From contig QXEO01000235.1 of assembly GCA_007115705.1 (NCBI GenBank), positions 3,257,888-3,321,887 of the forward strand: a stretch of DNA of 64,000 nt, in the 5' to 3' direction. Both the position numbers and the translations under genes were made by a program. The DNA comes from Dactylis glomerata. Taxonomy: Eukaryota; Streptophyta; Magnoliopsida; Poales; Poaceae. Under the pieces are notes generated by a model. It was given only the letters and a program-made list of their open reading frames with translations. It did not search any database and was not told the origin of the DNA. The first letter of the stretch is position 1. Each line of letters opens with the position of its first letter. Of this stretch, positions 1-11,301 are shown in pieces.

Positions 1-993
1 ATCCAAGTATTCCATGAACACCTTGTTCATCATGGTCATAAAGTACGCCGGGGCATTTGTTAACCCAAAAGACATGACGGTATACTCATATAGACCATAT
101 CTAGTGGTAAAAGCTGTTTTGGGTATGTCTTGTTCTCAGATTTTCAGCTGGAAATACCCTGATCGAAGATCGATTTTGGAGAACACCTTTGCTCCTTTCA
201 ACTAATCAAACAGGTCGTTGATGTTGGGCAACGGGTATTTGTTCTTGATTGTCACTTCGTTCAGCGAACGATAATCCACAACCAATCTCTTGCTAGAGTC
301 TTTCTTCTCCACAAACAAAACAGGGGCTCCCCATGATGATGAACTCTGTTGGATGAAACCCTTGTCTAACTGTTCCTTGAGCTGTTTCTTCAATTCCTTT
401 AACTCATCTATGTCCATCTTGTATGGCCTCTTTGCTATAGGTCCTGTTCCAGGCAGCAGGTCGATGATAAATTCGACATCCCTGTCTGGTGGCATTCCTG
501 GCAACTCTTCTGGAAACACATCGGGGTATTCCTCTACGACTGGCACTTCATCTAGGCTAACCCCCTTAAGAGAATTAACCTTAGATCCCTTAAGCTCAAA
601 GGTTGACTTGAAACGGATACGTTTCTTTTCAGGGGTTGTGAGAGTGACGATCCTTTTTGCTACATCTATGACTCCTTCAAAGGCTGTCATCCAATCCATG
701 CCTAAGATGACATCCAGACCATGAGACTCCAAGACTATGAGATGAGCGGGAAATTGATGTTTTCCGATTCCTAAGGTTAGGTCTTGGCACCCAAAAGCTG
801 CCACTAGTTCCCCTCCTGGAGAGCTTATTTTAATTGGTCTGTCTATGGTTCTGGTTGGCAAGTTATGTTTATCCACAAATGCTCTTGATATGAATGAATG
901 AGATGCACCAGTATCGAATAGAACAACTGCTGGATTATCATTGAGTAAATACGTACCATAGACAGCGTCAGGTTCATCATAGATTTCCTCCAC
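1..993 (-). pseudogene. pol: G1 protease and N-terminal reverse transcriptase (partial pol)
   Basis: This is the continuation of the G1 polyprotein. From 993 leftwards it shows a retropepsin-like segment with the active-site motif DTGASHSFIS, the flap-side motif VILGMDW, a linker, and then the RT N-terminus with a VVDYRSLNEVTIKNKYPLP-type segment. An in-frame TAG at 204-202 interrupts RT. The same frame continues past it with recognisable RT sequence (GLTNAPAYF near 60-90) to the window edge. The apparent GTG start at 993 is not a true start: S1 separates this part from gag, and both parts share one frame once S1 and one TSD copy are discounted. The protein would process Gag-Pol and copy the element RNA. 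Confidence 0.9.
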
Positions 994-997
994 ATTG

Positions 998-1002
998 ACA
1001 TG
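998..1002. repeat. Left target-site duplication of S1 (ACATG)
   Basis: Five bases directly before TGTAACAAC, identical to those after the right end of S1 at 4588-4592. Confidence 0.9.
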
Positions 1003-1964
1003 TGTAACAACTCAGAAAATTGTAATCCACTTCTTAATAATCAAAGTACCAAATTTTGGACCAAGATAAAACTTTTATCCATTATTGCATGCATACATGT
1101 ATTTCCCATTATACGTTTTCTATGATTTTATGTGTGTTAATTTTGGTTGTGCACTAGTTAGTTAATTCTAACCTAACCAATAGAAGCAAGTGAGAATAAT
1201 TATAAGAACCAAAGAAAGAAGAAACAAAAGAAAGAAAGAAAAAGAGAAGAATAAGATGATCTAGGAAATCTGTTTGACTACCCTACTTTGAGCCCTTGGA
1301 TTAAGAAATCTGTAACTCACCTCCATGTTTGGCCAGTTAGTTGAGCTTCACCAAGTCACATACAAACTCAACCAAGAAGTTGCTGCCCAAAATTCAAATC
1401 AGAACATCACTCAAACTTCTGTCAAACTTTGAATCTGAAACAGTGACCATACCCTATTTTCAAATATAAATTCTTGCAAAACCTATTATTTCTCCAGAAC
1501 AAAAATATGACTGGAAACCTTCGCCAATATGTTGATCACCCAAAGTGGAGATTTTCAAAATTTCGAATTTGAAATTCTTGCGGGCAATTCGTCGAACACC
1601 TGGCAGACGAAATCGAGCCAAATCGAAGCTACTGTGAAGATCACTGTTCTTGCTCGCCCAAACCCTGTCGCCATGCTCCTGGACGATGCCACGGTCGAGC
1701 CCAACCCCCTCTGCCCCGACCTGAGCCGTGAGAAAGGGAGGAGAAGAGGAGACAGCACCCAGGACCCCCCTCTCTCTTCTTCCCAGCTTGCTGCATGTCG
1801 CCGACCACCCTGCCCTCGCCAGCACCGACCCACAGCATGCCGCAGCCGAGACCGAAGCCCCCCAGCACGCGAGCAAGGCCGCCATGCCCAGTGTCGCTCG
1901 ACGCACGCGCCCAGGGCCCCCGCACCGGTGAGCTACTGGACGCCCTCGCCCTCGACGCTCCGGC

Positions 1965-1974
1965 CTATAAAAGG
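1965..1974 (+). promoter_or_regulatory. S1 LTR TATA box
   Basis: CTATAAAAGG within a GC-rich context, at a position in the LTR (about 960 bp in) comparable to the TATA of the O LTR (about 865 bp in). Taken as the core promoter of the solo LTR. Confidence 0.65.
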
Positions 1975-3921
1975 CCCCTCCGATCAAACGAGGAGATGCA
2001 CACCACTCCAGGCTACCGCCCAGACACCATCTCTCCCTCCCTCCCGCTCTGGTTCGTCGACGCCTGCAACGCCGGCGAGGTACTGGACGCGGAGAGCGCC
2101 GCCGCGTTCGACCACCCTGGAGCAAGCCGCCGCTGGGAATCGGAGGAGGAGCCACGCCGGAGTCGTTTCCACCCCTCGCCGTCAAGTTCTTCTTCCTCTA
2201 CTCATGCCGCCGCCGCCGTCGTCGTCTTCACTGCTCGCAGGTGAGCTCCGCCCCTCTCCGTCGAGCACGATGGCTATGAGCCGTTAGATCTAGATCGTTC
2301 GGTAGCGTACCGGTTCGGAGAAGTTAGTGACCTGACCAGTGGGACCCCCCTGTCAGGTCCAGTTTTTATTTCTTTCCCGCCGTGCGAATCGTTTTCTCGG
2401 CCGGCCCGTTCGGGTTCTGTTCAGAATCGGCCTGTTAGGTTAGAAATCGGTCCGTTACGCTTTTATTTATTTTCCAGCCGTTTGAATTAATTCAAATAAC
2501 TTTCAGATATGTTTTTCAAACTAAAATTCCAAGAGATTTACAAATCCATTTTTAGCAAATGAATATGCATTGGAAAGCTTATCAAATTCTCTAGCCTGTA
2601 GAATTGGTTAGAATTCAATTTGAGTTAGGAATTTAAATAAATAAGAATAGTGTGACCATAGCTTTATTAATCCTAGAAAAATTCTATAGAATTGTTTAAA
2701 CCTCCTAAAATTATGAAACTTGAATGGTGAACTTACTAATTAACTCCCCTACTGTTTAGTCAACCTCAATCAACTCAAACCTTGTTAGTGTTATCAATTA
2801 GACCCTAACCCAATCCTATCTTGTAGCATAAAATGATAGATCTCTATCTTGCACTTAGAATTAATTTTTGCCCTCAATACTAATTCACATAATTAGTCAA
2901 TCCCCACTTGAACTAGCCCTATTAACCATAGTTACCTACCCATACTCCAAAAAGTAAACAACACATGGCACTGAGTAGAAACTTTAACTTGCACACTCAA
3001 TGAAAACTTGGAAGAAAAACTTGCAATCCAACTCCACAAAATGCAACATGGATGCTATTGTTAGCAAACAAATATGTGTGTTTGGTGTGTTGTTCGCATG
3101 GTGTAGTGATTGTGTGTTTTGTGTTGATTCCATTATTAGACGCTAGTGTTGCTGAGGAGGATATTGAGGGGGGGGATTTTATTATCGAGAAGAAGAAGAG
3201 TACCCCGGACACTTTGCCAACCAAGGCAAGCCATCTTTTGATTCATACTCCCAATGCCTAGTTTTAATATTGCATTCTACTTGATTTAAGTAAATTGCAT
3301 GATTGAATTGCTAGAGTAGGATGATAGAAGCGTAGTGATGTCTTGTTTAGCAAGAGCATCAAGCTGAGTTTATCCAACTCTACTTAGTGGTATCATCCCT
3401 CAATGTAGTTGCTTAGTCGCTAATAAAATTGATGCTATCTCTAGAGGAACCCCATTTGAACCTGGTGAATTGAACTTGAAAACTTGAGTTGGAAACCACT
3501 ACTACATGATGGTTTTATGAAGGAAAATAATCGTGACTAAGAACTATGAAATGTATTTGTTAAATGATACTAAGTGATGTACTATGTGAGCCAACCATAC
3601 CGTACGACCACATTACCCCTATATGGGAAGGGGCTTAGTCCGTAGCTTGTTTACCTTAGTATGGGAGGCCTTGTATCAAACCTTTATGGAAGGACACTGT
3701 GAGCGGTTACTTCTGAACCGAGTGGATTCCACTAATCCGGCATCCCAGAGCGGCCAGAACTAGAGGCGCCGGAGCGGGGATTCCGTATCCCGGGCTCTAG
3801 GGAAGGATCCTATACTAGGGTGAGCAAGTGAAAGAGTTTGTTTGATTATCTGAACCCCGCATACTCGTGTATGACGATCTGTGGATTTCTCCCGGCAGAT
3901 GTATCGAATCTTGTGGGTAAA

Positions 3922-3980
3922 GTGTACCCCTATGCAGAGGTTTTCAAACTATTCGAATAGCCGCGTCCGCGGTCATGGAC
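3922..3980 (+). promoter_or_regulatory. Shared gypsy LTR motif, S1 copy
   Basis: Contains GTGTACCCCTATGCAGAG, a variable spacer, then TAGCCGCGTCCGCGGTCATGGAC. The same two-part motif occurs in the G1, O and S2 LTRs, always downstream of the TATA box. Function unknown. Confidence 0.6.
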
Positions 3981-4587
3981 AGTTGGCAAGCTGTACTTGA
4001 CTTTTGTCAAGAATGATAATAACTCATGGTAAACTTGGTGAATGACATGACTTGACTCGACCTGGTTTGACACACTTGAAGTTCCTCTTTAGATTGAACT
4101 TAGAGAATTAAACCTCTTTCCTACCAATTGAACCTTCTTGGGGAAAATAAAACTAGCCTTTGCAATTAAACTTAGTGCTTAGTCCACCATATCAACCTTG
4201 CATATCTACTTCACCATTTCCTTTATAAGATGGTTTGCGAGTGCATCCAATGTACTCATGGCTGTGTCCCTGGCTATCAACTTGGCCAGACTATGGGGAA
4301 GAGTACCAGGAGGAAGGGTATGAAGAAGAGTACCAGAACTAAGCTCGTCTCCATGAGTCGCCATTGCCTGTAGGGTGAAGGCATGGACCCGAAGACGTTA
4401 TTTCCGCTGCTATATTGTGTTGTAATATGAACTTGGTCTCTATGACCATTGTATTTGAACCCTCGTATTGTAATGTCTATGGAACTGGTTACCAACTACG
4501 TTATGTATATCGCAACAATGGTTCTGGGATTGCGGTGGAATGCATAACGGGCACTTCGAAGTTGTTATCAAATTTGAGGTTGTCACA

Positions 4588-4592
4588 ACATG
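4588..4592. repeat. Right target-site duplication of S1 (ACATG)
   Basis: Five bases directly after the terminal CA of S1, matching 998-1002. Removing S1 and one copy brings the gag and protease frames together. Confidence 0.9.
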
Positions 4593-5636
4593 ATTGACAT
4601 GTCCCTTCTGAAATGGATTGGGCTTGTTCCCTTCATCCTTCTTCTGGGGGCAATCATTGGCATAATGCCCAGTCTTGCGGCACTTGTAGCATTCCACCTG
4701 ACTAATATCCCTCTTCTCGGGGACATTATTCCTGCCATTGTTGTTGCTATGGCCATTCGTCCTGGTGGAGTTATGATTATTGTGGTTCCTGTGGCCATTA
4801 TGGTGGTGGCCGTTTCCCTTGTGGTGCTGGTGCCCATTTCCACCATTATGGTTGTGGTGGTTTCCTCCATTATTGTGGGATCCAGAACTTCCATGGTCAC
4901 TGTGATAGCTTCGTTTGTGCACAGGCTCTGGGTACTTGCTGACATGACGCTTCCTCTTTCTATTTTCAGACTGCTTTATCTTACTCTCCAGAGTTATGGC
5001 TTGATCAAGCAGAGACTGAAAGGTTGGAGTGTAGGCAACAGACAGAGGGATAGACAGTTCATCATTCAGGCCCTCCAGGAACTTCTCCTTCCTCTTTGCA
5101 TCGGTGTCAATGTCATCCGGTGCATAGCGTGACAAGTTGGTGAACTCATCAATATACTCAGACACACTGCAAAATTTCTGTCTGAGATCACGGAATTCTT
5201 TCTTCTTCAGTCCCATCACACCAGAAGAAATGTGTGCAGCCCGGAACCCTTCCTGGAACGAGTCCCATGTCACACCCTCAATGGGATGGGTAATCTGATA
5301 AGTATCCCACCAGCTTGCTGCTAGCCCTTCCAGAAGATGAGCTGCAAAACTGACTTTTTCTGCGTCAGTGCAACCAGTTGTCACCAAGTCTTTGTTGACA
5401 GAACGGAGCCAGTCCATGGCCTCCAGTGGTTCCGCAGCATGAGAGAACTTGGTGGGTCGGAGCCTCAGAAATCTTGCAAGCATGTCCACCTGAGGGGGAG
5501 GTGGTGGTGGTGGAGGGTTGTTGTTATTATTGTTGTTGTTGGCGTTGGCCAGAAACTGGGTCATGACCTGCATGAGCTGAGCCTGGGGTTCCATCATTTG
5601 CTGCATCTGTTCCTCAGGAGCACGACGAGGAGGCAT
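4588..5636 (-). pseudogene. gag: G1 Gag capsid/nucleocapsid, separated from pol by S1
   Basis: The start ATG (5636) opens MPPRRAPEEQ. Then come a Q/M-rich segment, N and P homopolymer runs, the retrotransposon-gag core with WWDTYQ and LKKKEFRDLRQ (about residues 50-210), a basic region, an H/N/G-rich linker and one CCHC zinc knuckle, CYKCRKTGHYANDC. About 349 codons are open as far as the S1 junction, where reading continues into the solo LTR and meets a stop at 4440. Gag would package the element RNA in cytoplasmic particles. The ATG follows a CAG that looks like a splice acceptor, as in element O. The intact core and knuckle make the call firm. Confidence 0.92.
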
Positions 5637-5904
5637 CTGTTGGGTTTGGAAAATGGGTGAGATTAGACTTAGATATAGTCTAAGGAATAAAGTTTCCTAC
5701 CCGCATGCATAAACAATTCTCAAAAGAACACAACACAACAAACACAAGCATAGAAGAACCTCAACCAAACCAGCAATAACAACTCACAAATAGCTTTTAA
5801 GGTACGCAAACGTTTAAGTCTTAAAGGGATACAATAACTAATGCCATACCACAAGCGGTCACGGGCATAACGCAAACTCAAAGATAAAGTGGTGGTGGTC
5901 TACT
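5637..5904 (-). other. G1 spacer between orf0 and gag, possible intron 3' part
   Basis: No gene seen. In minus orientation the spacer ends CCCAACAG directly before the gag ATG, a plausible 3' splice site. Element O has the same layout at its gag start. Confidence 0.35.
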
Positions 5905-6705
5905 CTACTCTTCCATGACGACTTCCACCTCTTCAACATCAAGGCCATTCTCCTTGAGTAGCCTCTTGTAGTCCTGCAGCTCTTCAGTTAGGTTGTCGAC
6001 CTTCTCTTGAAGCTCCCTCTTGTCGGCGTGCAGCTTCTCGATCCAGTCGTGGTCCGCTTCAAGCTCGAAGTCGTTGCGCTCTAGCTTCTGCTTCAACTCT
6101 CTAACATCTTTGTTCCTAGCTTGAATCCTCTTCTCTTGGCTCTTCCGCTGCTTCTCTTGAGTCTCGAACTTCTCCTTCATCTCCTTGATCTTCTCCTCCT
6201 GCTCCAGGTGTTGCTTGTCCTTCTCGGCAAGCTAGGCACGTAACTCATCGTTCTTAAACATCTCGTTGTACCTCTCAACATCGACGTCCCTGAAAGGATA
6301 CTCTAGCTCGGTGAGGTGGATGCGCATGGGGTCTTGCTCGTCGTCAGGTAGCACGATGGCCATGCCCTGCTCATCGCGTCGGCCGTAGGAGTGGGAGTAG
6401 TGGTTCTGAAGCTCGGAGAAGTGACGTCCGCAGAGGCGTGCTATCATCTCTTGTATGAGGAGTTGGGCGCCTATCTTCTTGTTGGTGTGGAAGGTCTTGA
6501 GCTTGATAGTTTCAGTCTTCGGCTCTGTCTCGCGTCCTGGCTGCGTGATGTGGATGACCCAGATGCCCTTCTTGTGAAGCTTGGTCATCTCGCTCCCTCT
6601 GATGAACGGGGTAGGCAGGGACAAGGTAGTGGTGATGTCGATGAGACGCTCTCCGAAGCTGTAGTTCTTGAAGTTGCCGGTCTTGGTGATGCGGAAGGTT
6701 GACAT
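5905..6705 (-). pseudogene. G1 orf0: extra ORF upstream of gag, one internal stop
   Basis: From the ATG at 6705 a globular N-terminal region of about 157 residues (with IWVIHITQPGRE and MIARLCGRHFSELQNHY) is followed by a TAG at 6234-6232. The same frame then continues into a charged heptad-like stretch rich in K/E/L/Q, typical of a coiled coil, ending at 5905. Total about 266 codons. No Gag, protease or RT motif is present. Extra ORFs upstream of gag have been reported in some rice gypsy elements (orf0); calling this one orf0 is an inference from position. Function unknown; the coiled coil suggests oligomerisation. Confidence 0.65.
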
Positions 6706-6907
6706 CTTCACGTGGGAACATGGCAAGTTAGTAAGTTAAAGTAGAAGAAAAACTTAGAAAAAGTGCAGAAAGAGTTAAAGAGATTTTTCTAACTTAGAAG
6801 TCCAAACTATTTATAAGTGTTAGCAACAAAAGAAACAAGACAACTCCTAAATTTTTCCTAAGTGTTTTCGTCCAATCCTAGGGTCACGAACCTAAGGGCA
6901 ACACTTT

Positions 6908-6919
6908 GCTCTGATACCA
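6908..6919 (-). other. G1 primer binding site (tRNA-iMet type)
   Basis: Reads TGGTATCAGAGC on the minus strand, two bases after the LTR end (CGCTACA). This is the standard initiator-Met tRNA complement in plant LTR elements and fixes the 5' LTR boundary. Confidence 0.9.
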
Positions 6920-7496
6920 TCTGTAGCGTATCTGTGCTTTATTCGTGCTAGTCCCGGATCGACGGCTAGCACACACAGTTACAAGATGAAATACCAAGAA
7001 TACAAAGGTCTTTATTACAACGCTTGATCCACAAATAACATAGTCTTTTACAACTCAATAAGGCACAAAGCCACAAACCTATTACAACTCTAGAAAATGA
7101 CTGAGTAAAATAAACTTCAAGTCTTCTTTCTTCATTGATCCGCAGGCAGACGTGTTGGACGAAGACTCGTGACCGTAGCGCAGAAATCTTCAATCTCCGT
7201 AGTATCCACCTGCAACATGATACGTTGCAGCCACGGAGGGTCAATACGTTGAATGTATTGGCAAAGATCACTTTGGTGGACTCAATGGCGCCTACACGTA
7301 TATGCTCTTTGGCCAGGTGGAGTTTAACTTAGCAAAAGCAAGCCTTTTTCCTATCTTTGCAAAACTCAAATTTTCCTTAGCAAAATTTTTGTCCAGAAGG
7401 ACCTTTTCTACCCAAGTTCACCCATCAAATTTTAACTTAGAGAAATTGGGGTGAGGAGATTCTTGAACAGCTTCAAAGTCATGTCAGTCAGAATTG

Positions 7497-7555
7497 TCCG
7501 TAACCGGGGACACGGCTAAGTACTTAGTTCTAAACACTCTGCAGAGGTGGTGCAC
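7497..7555 (-). promoter_or_regulatory. Shared gypsy LTR motif, G1 copy
   Basis: Minus strand: GTGCACCACCTCTGCAGAG, a spacer, then TTAGCCGTGTCCCCGGTTAC followed by GGAC. It has the same order and spacing class as in the S1, O and S2 LTRs. Confidence 0.6.
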
Positions 7556-9576
7556 TTTTCCCACAAGACTTAGTTAACCCGTTTTGCCATGAGACTCATT
7601 TTGCCTCAAACGGCCAAGTGAAAACTAAGACGAGGCCTTTCAGAAGCCTTCCCTCAGACCAAACGGACGCGCTCCCAACCTATTCACATCTACCACCCTC
7701 TGTCCGCCTGGCTTGAGTTCTTGCAGCTTAATTGACCAAGACAGAGCCCATAATGTCTTGTGGTTGCACTGGAAGCTTCACGACTTGAACGTCTCCAATC
7801 TCTTTGCTCCTGGATGGCCTTCCACAAGTGAGATACACCTGGTGGTTCAGAGGTTCGACGACATGACCCCAGGGAACCACTCAACATAATCCAAGCAAAG
7901 CCACTTCCACCCAGGTGGTTCATTAACTTAGTTGTTTTCTTAGTTTTCGAAAACTTGTTTTCCAACACTTAGCCAAAATCATGTGTTAACCCTTCCCACA
8001 ACAAGTGTAAAAGAAAAGTCCTATAGCAGCAGCAATTCTACTAGGAGATGCAAAACTAGCTAGCTAGACAAAAGCTTAGCACAAACTAGCAAGTTAAAGA
8101 TAAGAAAAACATAAAAGCACCTATTCATGCATCTTCTACTAGAAAAGCTACAAGACCAAAACTTTCAGCAGGACAAGGAAACATGGTGACACTTGCCTTG
8201 ATGAGGAGAAGAGTTGGTGCACTCATCACACAGACACTCGTTGCACTCAGCACAATCTACACATGAAATATAGCATTATAAGCACATACCAATCACATAG
8301 CAATCATGAAAAGAAAAGCATTCATGCATATGTGTTTTAAACACCTCAAGGACACTTAGTATGTTCTCTGATTGTTAACTATATGCATGATGACATGAGC
8401 AAAACTTTAGAGTTATTATAAAGCTTTAACATCAACAACACACAATTTGAGCAAGATACAAACTAAACTACAAAAGTGATATAAAAGGTTCCCAAAAACA
8501 ATTTTGCCATGCTACAGTACTAGAATATAACAGAGGAACCTATTCCAAAAGGATTTACTGCAAAAAGAATTTTACAGCTATTTTTAATAATCAAAGCACA
8601 AGAATAAGGCTTGCAGCAATTCACTAATTAAAACAGCTACTATACATGCTTTTGATACTGTAGATAGATTCTACACATTTTTCTGAAACCATAGACGAAA
8701 AGTTTGCTAAATTTGGACGTATAGAACTCAAGTTATGAATTTAGCAAGTTTTGAACCAAATCTGTTAATTTAAAACGAAGTTTGAATCGGGTTAACCCAG
8801 GGGTCGACACGCGGCGCTTCGGGATTGGCCCGTACCGGTTCGGTCGGATCGCCGATCTAAGCCGTAGGATTTAAGTACGATTGGGTGGACCAGATTTAGC
8901 AGTACCGCTTCGGTAAGTGATCTAACCCTAGCCCTAGATCTAAGATCCAACGGCTGGGAATGAGACCGTGATGACTCACCGGAGGAAAGCGTCGACGGCG
9001 GGATCCGGCGGCTCTGGAGATCACGACGAGGTGGCTGCGGCGGTTCCCGGTGGCAATGAAGTACTTGACGGTCCTCAGGGAGTTGCGGCGAGCTCAGAAA
9101 TGTGATCGACGACCTTGATGGCTTCCTGTAACGACGGTGAGGAGCGGCTGGAGTTAGGACCCGTGGCGGTGTGGTCGTGGGTGCGGACGAACGCATCCAG
9201 TACAAGAGAAAGCAGGGTTGGCAATCTTACCAGGGAATGCGGGATGGCGAGGCGAGCTTGGTGGCGAGGTGTGCGGAGTCGAGGTGATCCGATGCTCGAG
9301 GAATTGATCGCCGGAGTTTCGACGGCGGACTGTGAGATCCAGGAGAACACGCCTACGTCGATCTGGGGCGCAAGACAAGATGAAAACGTGTCAGGGAATT
9401 GCGCTGGGTCAAAACAACAGAGGAAGGTGCAGGTAGAGATTGAGGGGAGGCTGGAGCTTACAGAGAAACAACGGCGCTCTCGGTTGGCAGTGGCGGCGCG
9501 GCGACTCTGAGATTGAGCAGCCTGACGACGATGGGATTAGGGTTTTTGGAGAGGGAGGGTGCGGGCGGAGAGGGGA

Positions 9577-9586
9577 TTATATAGGC
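9577..9586 (-). promoter_or_regulatory. G1 LTR TATA box
   Basis: CCTATATAAT on the minus strand, followed by a GC-rich leader, about 510 bp into the LTR. Likely core promoter for G1. Confidence 0.6.
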
Positions 9587-10124
9587 GGCTTGGCGTGGCT
9601 GAGGGGTTAGGTTTTGCGCGGGGCGTCGATCGACGGCTGGCAGGGGCGCCGTGTTCGTGCCGGACTGCTGCGAGAGGAGGAAGATGACGTGTGGGGCCGG
9701 TCGGTCAGTGGCTGGGAGAGAGGTCTGACGGTGGGGCCCAGGCGTCAGCGGGGTGGAGAGGCCGCGGATACCGATTCGGGAGAGAGCCGTGCTGGGCGGT
9801 GGGCTCCTTCTCGGGCTGGACCAAATTGGTTCCCCGCAGCCCTTTTTCCTTTTTCTAATTTCTTTTCTTTTTTCTTTTCTGTTTTTCTTTTTGTAATTTG
9901 TTTGAAACTTGCAAATAACTTCTGTTTTGAATTTAAGTCACACTTTGAAAATTTTGTTTAGTGGAGTATTTCTTGAGTATTTTATCTCAATAGGTGACAG
10001 TTGAAATGAGTTTGCATGCTTGTTCTATTGCTTAGAAATGTTATTTTGATGCATGTTAGCCCTCTTGTAACCCCCTATAGTAGTTTCCTACATTTGTCTG
10101 TCTCAAAATCATTTTTTATGAGGT

Positions 10125-11261
10125 TTGCCTAAAAATTTCAGAAATGGAGGAAATGCATACCAACTCTTTCAACATGAACTTGAGGTGCATGAGGTCATGA
10201 GAGTTCACCGTGAAGAGAGGGTCTTTCCCTCAATCTATCCATGCTCAGAGTTCATGAATGCTGTTGGAATCCTGCAGGACTTCCAAACTCTAATCTCTAA
10301 TGCAGGATTGGAACATTTTATTGATGGTGAACCTCCCCAATATGCTAAACTAACAATGTCTGTGGTGCAGGATTTTAGATTCAGTTGGTCCACATCTAAC
10401 CGCATGGTTCATTATAAAATTTACAATAAATCTGTGGACTTGCCCTTTGATGTTTTCTGTGCAGCAATTAGAGTGCCACAATGGGGATCGCGGGAAAAGA
10501 TGAAGGAGCGGCCCAGGCCATTGATGGACCTATATGAGGAGATTTTTCAAGGAAGAAGCTTCTTAGGAGAGAGTGGTAAAATTTGAAATATTCATTTCCC
10601 ATCCATTCGATATTTTGCTTACTTTATTACCAAATGTGTTCTTGCTAGGAAAGTTGCAAATAAGTTATCCTCCTATGATCTAGCTTTTATTGCTGCTGCT
10701 TTGAGACGTGATAGGACTTACAATTTGGGTGCTTTAATAGCTTTCCGTCTTGATGCTAACCGTGAGAAAGGCGGAGTCTGTGGAGGTCTTATTGCTTCAC
10801 GCTTATTAGCTTTGCACGGTGTAGTGCCTCATGTTTTAGACCTTCAGTTCCCCATAGAGAAGCTTGATCTTAATTCTATGTTACATCATAAGTTTGTTTC
10901 TCCTCATGCTTGTTTGTATAACTTGCCGTTTGAGATAACCTTTTTCAAGAAATCAACCTGGAAGGTAGTGAAGGCTGATCGATTAGTCCATTTGCCTGCA
11001 CCTCCTTTGTTTAACCTTGATCGCAGGAATGGATGGTCACTCACAGAGGATGAGCTTGACGTGTACATAGAGGAGAACCCTCCGCCCATGCATGACGGAG
11101 AGGCGACCGAGGAGTCGGGACAGCCCTCCAACATTGTGGAGTTTCCGTACCAGCAGCCTTATTATGATTATGCACCATCTGCTTCATCTTCACGAGGGCC
11201 ACGCTATGACCATGCCAATGATGACCCACCAGCTTGGGGCAATTACTGGAGATGGGGTTGA
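10125..11261 (+). pseudogene. A1 3' ORF (Athila-type ORF of unknown function)
   Basis: One frame of about 379 codons with a single in-frame TGA at 10584-10586. The frame then continues through IHFPSIRYFAYFI, a sequence I recognise from the post-pol ORF of Athila-type grass elements, and ends in a P/Y/S/D-rich tail. The nominal first codon is TTG, so the true start is upstream and was lost at the G1 junction or to a frameshift; an in-frame TGA sits six bases before it. The ORF is sometimes called env-like, but no signal peptide or membrane segment is visible. It lies between pol and the 3' LTR in such elements. Function unknown. Confidence 0.75.
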
Positions 11262-11280
11262 TCTCCACTTAGGTCAAAAG

Positions 11281-11301
11281 CCTAAGCTTGGGGGGAGGTA
11301 C
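11281..11301 (+). other. A1 internal polypurine-like tract
   Basis: CTAAGCTTGGGGGGAGGTAC occurs just after the 3' ORF and resembles the tract at the 3' LTR (13229-13243). It may act as a second plus-strand primer site. Confidence 0.5.

Larger units (their letters stand above)
1003..4587 (+). mobile_element. S1: 3585-bp solo LTR of a gypsy element
   Basis: Starts TGTAACAACTC and ends GAGGTTGTCACA, so the ends are TG...CA with near-complementary termini, flanked by the TSD ACATG. No PBS, gag or pol lies inside, so it is a solo LTR left by LTR-LTR recombination. Plus orientation is inferred from a TATA box (1966) ahead of a GC-rich segment (about 1640-2280) and from the shared LTR motif at 3922-3980. 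Long ORF-like stretches in the GC-rich part lack family features. The insertion splits G1 gag from protease. Confidence 0.87.
1..10092 (-). mobile_element. G1: Ty3/gypsy element (Tekay/Del chromovirus-like), cut by left window edge
   Basis: A minus-strand LTR retrotransposon. Reading leftwards from 10092 it has a 3171-bp LTR, a tRNA-iMet-type PBS, an extra ORF (orf0), gag with a CCHC knuckle, a DTGA protease and the start of RT, after which it leaves the window. The long LTR, the N/P-rich then H/N/G-rich gag and the protease sequence suit the Tekay/Del chromovirus group; the exact family is not assigned. It sits inside Athila element A1 and is itself split by solo LTR S1. In-frame stops in RT and orf0 show it is not autonomous as read. 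The second LTR lies outside the window. Confidence 0.88.
6922..10092 (-). mobile_element. G1 5' LTR, 3171 bp
   Basis: On the minus strand it starts TGTAGGAAACTAC at 10092 and ends CGCTACA at 6922, giving TGTAG...CTACA terminal inverted repeats. It holds a TATA box (9577-9586), then GC-rich DNA, then an AT-rich transcribed part. The outer edge is supported by the terminal repeats and the switch to Athila sequence at 10093. The TSD cannot be checked because the other end is outside the window. ORF-like stretches in the GC-rich part (8790-9510) are not genes. Confidence 0.82.

Noticed and set aside
1460..2287. Overlapping ORFs of 150-250 codons on both strands in S1
   Set aside because: They lie in the GC-rich leader of a solo LTR, occur on both strands and show no domain; open frames are expected from composition.
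4590..5132. 180-codon plus-strand ORF rich in V, I and M
   Set aside because: It is the reverse complement of the H/N/G-rich G1 Gag; hydrophobicity is a by-product of that bias.
9115..9510. 131-codon ORF in the G1 LTR
   Set aside because: Antisense to LTR transcription, in the GC-rich leader, with no recognisable domain.
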